Below are positions 1 through 6,389 of a stretch of DNA of 14,101 nucleotides, piece by piece. The stretch covers positions 1-14,101 of the forward strand of contig CAMYEU010000023.1 of NCBI GenBank assembly GCA_947254465.1, written 5' to 3'. The position numbers and the translations under genes are program-made. Below the pieces are notes generated by a model. It saw only the letters and a program-made list of their open reading frames with translations. It was not told the origin of the DNA and searched no databases. This DNA is from an uncultured Gemella sp. GTDB lineage: Bacteria; Bacillota; Bacilli; Staphylococcales; Gemellaceae. The first letter of the stretch is position 1. Every line of letters starts with the position of its first letter.

Positions 1-1
1 G

Positions 2-1408
2 ATATTAGGGATTATTGGAGCATATTTGGTGATTGTGCCGATAATATATAATTCTTATGCAAGGTTCTTTACTTTTAACACACCGGAGATTGTATACACT
101 CCAAGTATACTTATCGCAGCTTTTGTTATTTCATTAGGATGTATAAGTTTAGCGATTTATATACCACTTAGAAAAAATTTAAGAGAAAAGAGTGCGTACT
201 TGTTGCGTCCTAAGGCTCCGAGTGGAGGAAGTAGAATATTTTTAGAAAAAATATCATTTATTTGGTCAAGACTTAGCTTTTTAAGGAAGGTAACCTTTAG
301 AAATATTTTCCGCTATAAAATTAGAATGTTAATGACAATTTTTGGAGTCGCAGGATGTCTAACTCTTATGTTTATAGGTTTTGGTATTCGTTATGGAGTA
401 ATAAATATTTCTAATGAACAATTCAAAGTAATTAATAAGGTAGATATCGCAGCTACTTATAATCCTTATATAGATAATGAAAGTGTAGAAAAACTTCAAA
501 AAAATATTGATAATAATAAGGATGTTAAAGCTAACACCAAAGTAAATATGCAACTTGCTACTTTTGAAAATAATAATGAAATTGTTGATTCTGCACAGTT
601 GATAACAGTTGACAAAAATGAATATAAGGAGTATATTAATTTAAAAGATAGCAGTGAAAACGAAATTAATATTCCTAAGGATAGAGCTGTAGTAAGTGAA
701 AAAATTGCATATTTACACAAATTGAATATTGGAGATAGTTTTAATATAATTGTAAACAATAAAGAATACACACTTACCGTTGGTGAAATTAATAAAAATT
801 ACTTTGGACATACAATATATATTAATAAAGAATATTATGAATCAGTATTTAAAAAACAGTATAAGGACAATACATTCTTAATACAAACTACAGGTGGTAA
901 GAAAACTGTTGAAAGTGTAGTAAATAATTTAAATGATAATAGTGATATAGTAAATATAAGTGATAATTCTAAAATACAAGAGATACTTGATAATTTTATT
1001 AAAGGAATAGATATTATAGTGGCAGTTATGGTGATTTGTTCAGTTACCTTAGCACTTGTAGTATTATATAATTTAATAAATGTTAATGTATCTGAGCGTA
1101 TTAGAGAATTATCAACGATAAAAGTTCTTGGTTTTTATCCAAGTGAAGTAACTATTTATGTATTTAGAGAGATTTTCTACTTGAGTGGGGTAGGTATTAT
1201 TTTAGGTAATTATCTAGGTTACAAAATGTACTTGAAAATAATACTAGAACTTGCGGGTAGAGGTATGATGTTTAGTAGTAAAGTACCTTTAGTAGTATAC
1301 TTATTAGCATCAGGTATAACAATATTGATTACTATAATCGTAATGATAGTAATGCATAAAAAACTAAAAAAAGTAAACATGGTAGAAGCTCTTAAGGCAA
1401 TAGAGTAG
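2..1408 (+). CDS. ABC transporter permease, FtsX/MacB-type, 5'-truncated by window
   Basis: This is the C-terminal part of a large membrane permease. The reading frame is open from base 2, so the gene begins upstream and the TTG at 26 is not its start. The visible order is: the last transmembrane helices of a first FtsX domain, a basic linker with the segment YLLRPKAPSGGSR, a second set beginning with a helix around MLMTIFGVAGC, an extracytoplasmic domain of about 200 polar residues, then three C-terminal helices of a second FtsX domain. That two-FtsX layout is typical of large (about 1100-residue) MacB-like permeases of Bacillota, which work with a separate ATPase to move or extract lipids, peptides or drugs. 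The substrate cannot be told from sequence. It ends in TAG, 13 bases before the next gene, so the two are probably co-transcribed. Family assignment is secure; function is not. Confidence 0.88.
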   Translation: MLGIIGAYLVIVPIIYNSYARFFTFNTPEIVYTPSILIAAFVISLGCISLAIYIPLRKNLREKSAYLLRPKAPSGGSRIFLEKISFIWSRLSFLRKVTFRNIFRYKIRMLMTIFGVAGCLTLMFIGFGIRYGVINISNEQFKVINKVDIAATYNPYIDNESVEKLQKNIDNNKDVKANTKVNMQLATFENNNEIVDSAQLITVDKNEYKEYINLKDSSENEINIPKDRAVVSEKIAYLHKLNIGDSFNIIVNNKEYTLTVGEINKNYFGHTIYINKEYYESVFKKQYKDNTFLIQTTGGKKTVESVVNNLNDNSDIVNISDNSKIQEILDNFIKGIDIIVAVMVICSVTLALVVLYNLINVNVSERIRELSTIKVLGFYPSEVTIYVFREIFYLSGVGIILGNYLGYKMYLKIILELAGRGMMFSSKVPLVVYLLASGITILITIIVMIVMHKKLKKVNMVEALKAIE

Positions 1409-1421
1409 AATAGGAGAAAAA

Positions 1422-1706
1422 ATGGCAATTATAATAAATGACGAAGCAAAACAATTATTAAAAGATAAAAATAAAAACTATATATTAGTATCATTATTTC
1501 AACAAGCTTGTTGAGGGGGAAGAGTAAATAAAGTTATCGGGGTTTCGATAGCAAGCAAATTCGATAAAGAATTATATTCGAAATATGTAGTTGATGGAAT
1601 AGATGTTTATATTGACTATAGATTAAATATAGGAGAAAATGTAGAAATTGGTGTTGAAAAATTCCTATTTATGAAATATTTTAACCAAGTGGGAATTACA
1701 GCTTAA
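1422..1706 (+). CDS. HesB/IscA-like putative selenoprotein with in-frame TGA (Sec31)
   Basis: An ATG preceded by TAGGAG (1411-1416) opens a 94-codon frame interrupted once, by TGA at 1512-1514 (codon 31), and closed by TAA. The N-terminus MAIIINDEAKQLLK and the later stretch YVVDGIDVYIDYRLN resemble the start and middle of IscA/HesB A-type iron-sulfur carriers, so homology spans both sides of the TGA. The residues around it are A-C-TGA-G-G-R, near the place of the first conserved Cys of IscA. The C-terminal CxC of true A-type carriers is absent. I recall a small HesB-related family in Bacillota with either Cys-Cys or Cys-Sec at this point (called CC/Se motif protein). TGG, never TGA, encodes Trp in the neighbouring genes, so general recoding is unlikely. 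A SECIS-like hairpin follows. A redox or selenium-handling role is inferred. The alternative is a pseudogene in which a Cys TGT became TGA, but the rest of the frame is intact. Confidence 0.8.
1512..1552 (+). promoter_or_regulatory. Bacterial SECIS-like element (UGA plus downstream hairpin)
   Basis: Downstream of the in-frame TGA (1512-1514), GTTATCG (1533-1539) pairs with CGATAGC (1546-1552) through seven pairs including one G-T wobble, closing a six-base loop GGGTTT (1540-1545). Bacterial SECIS hairpins lie inside the coding region just after the Sec codon, with the apical loop roughly 16-37 bases away and G residues at the start of the loop followed by U. Here the loop starts 26 bases after the UGA and reads GGGUUU, which fits. 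SelB would bind this loop to deliver Sec-tRNA. The structure was found by eye, not folded computationally. Confidence 0.7.
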
Positions 1707-1707
1707 C

Positions 1708-1763
1708 GACATAGAAAAAAACAACTAGAGATGGAAAATATCATTTCTAGTTGTTTTTATGTC
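1708..1763. terminator. Bidirectional intrinsic terminator
   Basis: A long near-perfect hairpin separates the selenoprotein-like gene (stop at 1706) from the convergent minus-strand gene (stop at 1764). GACATA (1708-1713) pairs with TATGTC (1758-1763), and inside it an A-run plus CAACTAGAGATG pairs with CATTTCTAGTTG plus a T-run, with one G-T wobble. The A-run on one arm and T-run on the other make it a terminator in both directions. Confidence 0.88.
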
Positions 1764-2951
1764 TTAGTTAGAAGAGGCGCTAAGCTCTTCTTCTTTTTTG
1801 TGTTTATCGTTGTAGATTTTTTTCATAATACCAATGACGATTGATAGTGCGAATAAACACATTAATCCGATGAACAGATTTCTTGCTCCACCAGAAAGTG
1901 TACCACCAACGTATGAGTAAACTATTGTTGCTGGTAGTTGCCCAATTCCTGTAGCAATAAAGAATCGCCAGAAACTCATATTAGTAAGGCCAGCAGCGTA
2001 ACTAACGAAGTCGAAAGATACGAATGGTAATAATCGACAAATAAGAATAGCTTTGTCTCCGTAGCGTTCGAAGAATACGTCAATACTTGCCATTGCACCT
2101 TTACTCGTAAGTTTTTCTACGACATCTCGCCCTAATCCGCGAGCAATATAGAAACATAATGCAGCCCCTATCATCGCAGTTGACCAAGATAATACAGCTC
2201 CTAGTACCCATCCAAAGATAGCAGCATTAGATAGCGTGATTAAGAATGCTGGAATTGGTGCAGCGATTGATTGAAGTACCATTAGTACTCCAGAAACAAC
2301 CGCAGCCCAGGCTCCCCATCCGCGTAGATATTCGATTACTGCATTTGTATCAAATTGAGATAAAGTTGCGAATGCTGTATTAATACCAGTTTTAAAACTA
2401 GGTACTGTGAAGTAAATTGCGAAGAAAATTGCAAAGCAAGCAAGTGTAATATATCTTACTTTTTTACGCTGTGCTTTTAATTTTTTCTCTTCTCCAGGAT
2501 CAACTTCTCTTAAATCGCTAAGTTTTACTTCTTTTTCTTTTAATACTTTAAGTTCATCTTTAGTATAAACTGTTTGATATTTAGAAAGTGTTAAAATAAT
2601 ATAAAGGTTTATTAAGTTAATAACTATCACAGCGATAATAAATGGAGTCTTGATTTGAGTAAGTGAACCAGCGTGTAATATTTCACGAGCTATATACAGT
2701 AATGTTTTTGTTTTCCCTGAAAAAATAGCCATTAAAAGTATTATTGCTTCAATAATAAAGAATGTATACTTGCGATTAATACGTTTGAAATATATCCCCG
2801 TCATTATACCATATACAGTCCAAACAAAAACTACAAGACTTTGATCAGCAAGCATTTCAAACTTTGTAAAGAAAAATAGTAAAAATGCGAAGAAGTAACC
2901 GACTGCTATACCAACACTAGTAAAATAAAATAAAAGTCTTAATCGTTTCAT
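1764..2951 (-). CDS. TVP38/TMEM64 (DedA superfamily) membrane protein with N-terminal extension
   Basis: A 395-residue integral membrane protein. The C-terminal half, about residues 205-350, is the VTT/SNARE-associated domain of the TVP38/TMEM64 family: the re-entrant segment around PIPAFLITLSNAAIFG, the motif FYIARGLGR, and the segment RLLPFVSFDFVSYAAG. Family members move or scramble lipids or support envelope homeostasis. E. coli YdjX and YdjZ, both about 235 residues, are relatives. Here an extra N-terminal part of some 165 residues has four predicted helices (about 8-28, 37-55, 62-78, 103-122) and a highly charged cytoplasmic loop (about 130-166). The start is supported by AAGGAG eight bases upstream. 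The YdjY-type gene lies 24 bases upstream on the same strand, matching the ydjX-ydjY-ydjZ association in E. coli, so the two form an operon ending at the shared terminator. Substrate unknown. Confidence 0.86.
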   Translation of the reverse strand: MKRLRLLFYFTSVGIAVGYFFAFLLFFFTKFEMLADQSLVVFVWTVYGIMTGIYFKRINRKYTFFIIEAIILLMAIFSGKTKTLLYIAREILHAGSLTQIKTPFIIAVIVINLINLYIILTLSKYQTVYTKDELKVLKEKEVKLSDLREVDPGEEKKLKAQRKKVRYITLACFAIFFAIYFTVPSFKTGINTAFATLSQFDTNAVIEYLRGWGAWAAVVSGVLMVLQSIAAPIPAFLITLSNAAIFGWVLGAVLSWSTAMIGAALCFYIARGLGRDVVEKLTSKGAMASIDVFFERYGDKAILICRLLPFVSFDFVSYAAGLTNMSFWRFFIATGIGQLPATIVYSYVGGTLSGGARNLFIGLMCLFALSIVIGIMKKIYNDKHKKEEELSASSN

Positions 2952-2975
2952 TAACTCTCTCCTTGAAGTTAGTTA

Positions 2976-3656
2976 TTATTTCTTAATGCTGTAGATAACA
3001 GCCGCATATGTTCCATCTTCTGGAAGAACATCTTCATTACCTGAAAATTTCACTTCTTTACGAGTTTCAACAGCTCCATAAGTGTAGGTAGTATTTGATA
3101 TAATACCAACAGGACAACTGTCTAAACAAGATAAGCATCCTGTATTTTTATCAAGAGCGTTTTTCAAGTTACCACCGAAGCGAAAATCAATTTGTTTCCC
3201 ATTACTGTCTTTTACTACTTCGTTGATGTCATATTTTTTGTCAGCACCATTCCAAGTAATTTCAGCTTTAATTGGTGTTCCTTCTACATGCGTAGTAGTT
3301 GCATTATTTGCAGTCATATTGTTTCCAGGTTTAGCACCAATCTCGATTAGGGCGTTGTAGAATTCTTCAGGTTTAGCGAATGCTGTAAATATAGATTTAG
3401 CACCGTTTGTACCGCTTTGTTCTACTGAATTGTGTCTTGTAGCTTCATCAAAGTACTTTCCATTGATTTTTGTAAGTACTGTTATAGTGCCCGCTTCTTT
3501 ATCTACTTTTATTGGTTTATCTAATGATACACCTGCTACATAATCTGCAGGTTGGTTAGAGTTTTGCGATGTTGAATTAGATGAACTACTACAACCAACA
3601 GCTGTAAAAGTTAATCCAGCAGCCATAAGGACCGATAATATTTTTTTTGGTTTCAT
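2976..3656 (-). CDS. YdjY-domain lipoprotein with CxxCxxxCP motif
   Basis: A 226-residue exported lipoprotein. The signal peptide has a KPKK n-region, a hydrophobic core and a lipobox-like TAVGC, so the lipidated residue would be Cys22. A Ser/Asn-rich tether (about 23-36) follows. The rest matches the YdjY family as I know it: ITVLTKINGKYF, EFYNALIEIGAKPGNN, YDINEVVKDSNG, and near the end C174, C177 and C181 in CLSCLDSCPVG. The Cys cluster is often described as ferredoxin-like, but three closely spaced Cys plus Pro could equally be a redox or metal site. E. coli YdjY sits between two TVP38-type genes, and the same pairing is seen here with the downstream TVP38 gene 24 bases away. It is the first gene of that operon, with AGGGGG eight bases before the ATG and a good promoter upstream. 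Its biochemical role is not established. Confidence 0.85.
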   Translation of the reverse strand: MKPKKILSVLMAAGLTFTAVGCSSSSNSTSQNSNQPADYVAGVSLDKPIKVDKEAGTITVLTKINGKYFDEATRHNSVEQSGTNGAKSIFTAFAKPEEFYNALIEIGAKPGNNMTANNATTTHVEGTPIKAEITWNGADKKYDINEVVKDSNGKQIDFRFGGNLKNALDKNTGCLSCLDSCPVGIISNTTYTYGAVETRKEVKFSGNEDVLPEDGTYAAVIYSIKK

Positions 3657-3697
3657 GAAAGAATCCCCCTTATAGTTTTAATTTATCATATATTTGT

Positions 3698-3726
3698 ATT
3701 ATAACATTTATATAATGCTGTAACAA
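3698..3726 (-). promoter_or_regulatory. Promoter of the YdjY-TVP38 operon
   Basis: Reading the minus strand, TTGTTA (3721-3726) is followed by 17 bases and TATAAT (3698-3703), with an extended -10 TG one base before the hexamer. Transcription would start about 3691, some 35 bases before the lipoprotein start codon. It is a standard sigma-A type promoter. Confidence 0.7.
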
Positions 3727-3971
3727 TAATCTGTAATAAATATTATAAATTTAGTAGACAAAATACTAGAAATTTAATTTAATTATAAAAAAATATTATT
3801 TTACTTTAAATGTAATATATTGATAGGAATAATAAGTATGTAACTGTATTGAATAAATAATTTATTATAAATTTTATACTCTAGGATATAAAATAATAAA
3901 AATGAATAATTGATATATATTATCAACTATTCTGTGTAGCATATTTGGGATAATATAGATGTAACAATTAT
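3727..3971. other. AT-rich divergent intergenic region, no gene seen
   Basis: This stretch lies between the divergent promoters of the YdjY operon and the ABC-F operon. It is very AT-rich with many stop codons in all frames, and no RNA gene is recognisable. One short dyad, TTGATATATATTATCAA at 3910-3926, could be an operator or chance in AT-rich DNA. A secondary -10-like GATAAT lies near 3949-3954. Confidence 0.4.
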
Positions 3972-4000
3972 TAGCTAAATAATCGGAAATATGGTATAAT
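3972..4000 (+). promoter_or_regulatory. Extended -10 promoter of the ABC-F/argS operon
   Basis: TATAAT at 3995-4000 is preceded by TGG at 3992-3994, giving an extended -10. The expected -35 position (3972-3977, TAGCTA) is poor, which the TGN extension can compensate. Transcription would begin about 4007, roughly 64 bases before the ABC-F ATG. Confidence 0.6.
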
Positions 4001-4033
4001 AGTTCAGTTATAAATGAAAAATATAAGGATTTT

Positions 4034-4090
4034 ATGAAAAAAAGTAAAAAATCAGAGAAAGGAGAAAATAATGTTAATTCAATTAAATAA
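4034..4090 (+). CDS. Possible 18-codon leader ORF overlapping the ABC-F start
   Basis: An ATG at 4034 with an upstream AAGGA (4025-4029) opens an 18-codon frame, rich in Lys, Ser and Asn, that stops with TAA at 4088-4090. It runs past the ribosome binding site and start codon of the ABC-F gene (ATG 4071) in a different frame. If translated it could couple or modulate ABC-F translation. Some antibiotic-resistance ABC-F genes are controlled by leader peptides, but this ABC-F looks like a housekeeping type. The ORF is short and has no other support. Confidence 0.25.
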   Translation: MKKSKKSEKGENNVNSIK

Positions 4091-5990
4091 TGTAACAAAG
4101 AATTTCGTTGTCAATGAAATTTTTTCAAATGTGAAATTAGAAATTAATGATAAAGATCGTGTTGCCATTGTAGGAAGAAATGGAGCGGGGAAGAGTACGT
4201 TATTAAAAATTATATCAGGTGCTATTAGTTTCGATAGTGGGGAGAGAACTATTTCTAAGAATACAACTGTTGGATATTTATCTCAAGAATTTATCGTAAG
4301 AGAAGATTTGTCAATTTATGAAGAGATGATTACATGTTTTGATGAAATTATTACATTAGAAGCAGAATTAGAAAAACTTTCATTTGAATTGACTCCAGAA
4401 AATATAGAAAATGATCCAACGCTACTTAATAAATTCGATAGATTACAAAATGAAGTGCTAACACATAAGGATTATCATTATAAAAGTAAGATAGAGAGTG
4501 TATTATACGGATTAGATTTTACAAAAGATGTTTTTGATAAGAAAATTAGTACTTTCTCTGGTGGAGAGAAAACAAGGTTATCAATGGCTAAACTATTATT
4601 AAGTGAGCCAGATTTATTAGTTTTAGATGAACCGACCAACCACCTTGATATGGAAAATGTAGCATGGTTAGAAAATTATCTTTCATCATATAATGGAGCA
4701 ATTGTTATTGTCAGTCACGATAGATATTTTTTAGATAAAGTTGTAAATGTTGTATATAACTTAGAATTTGGTAAACTTAAGAAGTATGTAGGTAACTATT
4801 CGAAATTCTTAGTACAATATGAAGAAGACTATGAAAAACAACTAAAAGAGTATACGAGTCAGCAGAAGGATATAAAAAAATTAGAAGAGTTTGTTCAGAA
4901 AAATATAGCTAGAGCATCTACTAGTAAAATGGCTAAAAGTCGTCAAAAAGTATTAGATAAGATGGAACTTATTGATAATCCTAAAAAAGATGATAAGGCA
5001 GCAGGTATAGAGTTTCTAATTAAGGAGCAAAGCGGTCGAGATGTTCTAACGATTAGTGATTTACAAGTAGGTTATAATGGAACTAGAGTCGGTCAAAGTT
5101 ATAATCTTTCTGTATATAAAGGTGATAGGATAGCGGTTGTAGGAAGAAATGGTATAGGAAAATCTACTTTAATAAAAACTATAGCGAAGAGACAAAAAGA
5201 AATCGCGGGTTCTGTACAATATGGAAGTAAAGTGTCATTAGGCTACTACGACCAAAAACAAGCAGAGTTTGAATCTTCAAAAACAATATTAAATGAATTG
5301 TGGGATGAATATCCTTTAATGAAAGAAGCGGAAGTAAGAACGGTGCTTGGTAGATTCTTATTTAGAGGTGATGATGTTCTTAAGATAGTAAGAGATCTTT
5401 CTGGTGGAGAAAAAGCGAGACTGCAACTTGCTAAATTGATGTTAGAGAAAAACAATCTTCTTATATTAGATGAGCCGACTAACCACCTTGATATTACTAG
5501 TAAGCAAGTATTAGAAGAAGCATTAAAAAATTACGAAGGGACTATTCTTTTTGTCAGTCACGATAGGTACTTCATTAATAAGATAGCTAATAAAGTACTA
5601 GATATTACTGATAATGGTCATAATATGTACTTAGGAAATTATGATTACTATTTGGAAAAAAGAGAACAAGAGAGAATAGCTCAACAACTAACTAAACAAA
5701 ATGAAGAAGTAGTTGTTGAGAAAGAAGCGAATAACTATATACTAGATAAAGAAGCGAAAAGACGTGTTCGAAAATTAGAGAGAACTCGTGATGAGCTGAT
5801 GAATAAAATTGAAACTTTAGAAGAAGAAATACAGGTTGTAAATAATGAACTTGCCAAAGAGGAAGTTTATACTGATATGGTAAAAACTCAAGAATTTAAT
5901 GAGCAGTTAAAACAACTTTCTTCTGAATTAGAAGAGTTAAATGATTCTTGGTTAGAAATTGAAGAGGAATTAGAGAGTATAAATGGATAG
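4071..5990 (+). CDS. ABC-F family translation-factor ATPase (YdiF/Uup-like)
   Basis: A 639-residue soluble protein with two ATP-binding cassettes and no membrane segment. Cassette 1 has Walker A GRNGAGKST (about 35-43), signature SGGEK (163-167) and Walker B with LDEPTNHLD (about 185-193). Between the cassettes is the Lys-rich interdomain linker that ABC-F proteins insert near the ribosomal peptidyl-transferase centre (about 235-310). Cassette 2 has GRNGIGKST (358-366), a second signature at about 444-448 and a second LDEPTNHLD. A charged coiled coil (about 560-635) closes the protein, as in Uup and YdiF. ABC-F proteins act on ribosomes to relieve stalling or, in some lineages, give antibiotic protection. 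Overall shape suggests the housekeeping group, but resistance cannot be excluded. It is the first gene of the operon, with GAAAGGAG just before the ATG, and it overlaps the next gene by eight bases. Confidence 0.93.
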   Translation: MLIQLNNVTKNFVVNEIFSNVKLEINDKDRVAIVGRNGAGKSTLLKIISGAISFDSGERTISKNTTVGYLSQEFIVREDLSIYEEMITCFDEIITLEAELEKLSFELTPENIENDPTLLNKFDRLQNEVLTHKDYHYKSKIESVLYGLDFTKDVFDKKISTFSGGEKTRLSMAKLLLSEPDLLVLDEPTNHLDMENVAWLENYLSSYNGAIVIVSHDRYFLDKVVNVVYNLEFGKLKKYVGNYSKFLVQYEEDYEKQLKEYTSQQKDIKKLEEFVQKNIARASTSKMAKSRQKVLDKMELIDNPKKDDKAAGIEFLIKEQSGRDVLTISDLQVGYNGTRVGQSYNLSVYKGDRIAVVGRNGIGKSTLIKTIAKRQKEIAGSVQYGSKVSLGYYDQKQAEFESSKTILNELWDEYPLMKEAEVRTVLGRFLFRGDDVLKIVRDLSGGEKARLQLAKLMLEKNNLLILDEPTNHLDITSKQVLEEALKNYEGTILFVSHDRYFINKIANKVLDITDNGHNMYLGNYDYYLEKREQERIAQQLTKQNEEVVVEKEANNYILDKEAKRRVRKLERTRDELMNKIETLEEEIQVVNNELAKEEVYTDMVKTQEFNEQLKQLSSELEELNDSWLEIEEELESING

Positions 5991-6366
5991 TAAAGTAAAA
6001 ATAACGACTTATGTTGACTCTGAAAAAATACATGAAGAATCTTATCTAGGAAGTTTTTTAGAGCAAACAAGTAGTGAAAAAATAAGCTATAGTGATAAAA
6101 ATAATAAAAAAATAGAGATTTTTATTGACAAAATAAAAGAAAGTGTTAGTATAGAAAAAGACGATTCAAAAATGTACTTAGCATATACGAAAACAAGTAA
6201 TGACTACAGTACGCAATATGGTCAGATGAAATTAGAAACACAGCTTGTAAATATAAGTAAAAAAACAAAAAATAACCTTACTTTATACGAAATAGTGTAC
6301 AATATACATTTCGGAAGTAATGATAAACAGCAAAATAAATTGAAAATATTAGTGAAAAATATATAG
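5983..6366 (+). CDS. DUF1934 (YwiB-like) beta-barrel protein
   Basis: A 127-residue soluble protein made mostly of alternating polar and hydrophobic strands, rich in Lys and Ser, without signal peptide or membrane segment. Length, strand pattern and position directly before argS match the DUF1934 family (B. subtilis YwiB, which precedes argS and rpoE), predicted to form a lipocalin-like barrel of unknown function. Its ATG lies inside the end of the ABC-F gene (ATGGATAG overlap, eight bases), so translation is probably coupled. The argS start follows about 23 bases after its TAG. The assignment rests on synteny plus general resemblance; sequence motifs are weak. Confidence 0.7.
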   Translation: MDSKVKITTYVDSEKIHEESYLGSFLEQTSSEKISYSDKNNKKIEIFIDKIKESVSIEKDDSKMYLAYTKTSNDYSTQYGQMKLETQLVNISKKTKNNLTLYEIVYNIHFGSNDKQQNKLKILVKNI

Positions 6367-6389
6367 TAGGTAATTAGGAGGAATTTTTG

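Noticed and set aside
26..1408. TTG at 26 as the start of the ABC permease
   Set aside because: The frame is open to base 2 and the residues before and after form one continuous membrane helix; the gene begins outside the window.
1422..1706. Reading the TGA as Trp or Gly under an alternative genetic code
   Set aside because: All other Trp codons in the window are TGG and no other recognised gene contains an in-frame TGA, so a changed code would not leave only one such codon.
3910..3926. Dyad TTGATATATATTATCAA as a Fur or PerR operator
   Set aside because: It does not match the known boxes well and such palindromes arise easily in AT-rich spacer DNA.
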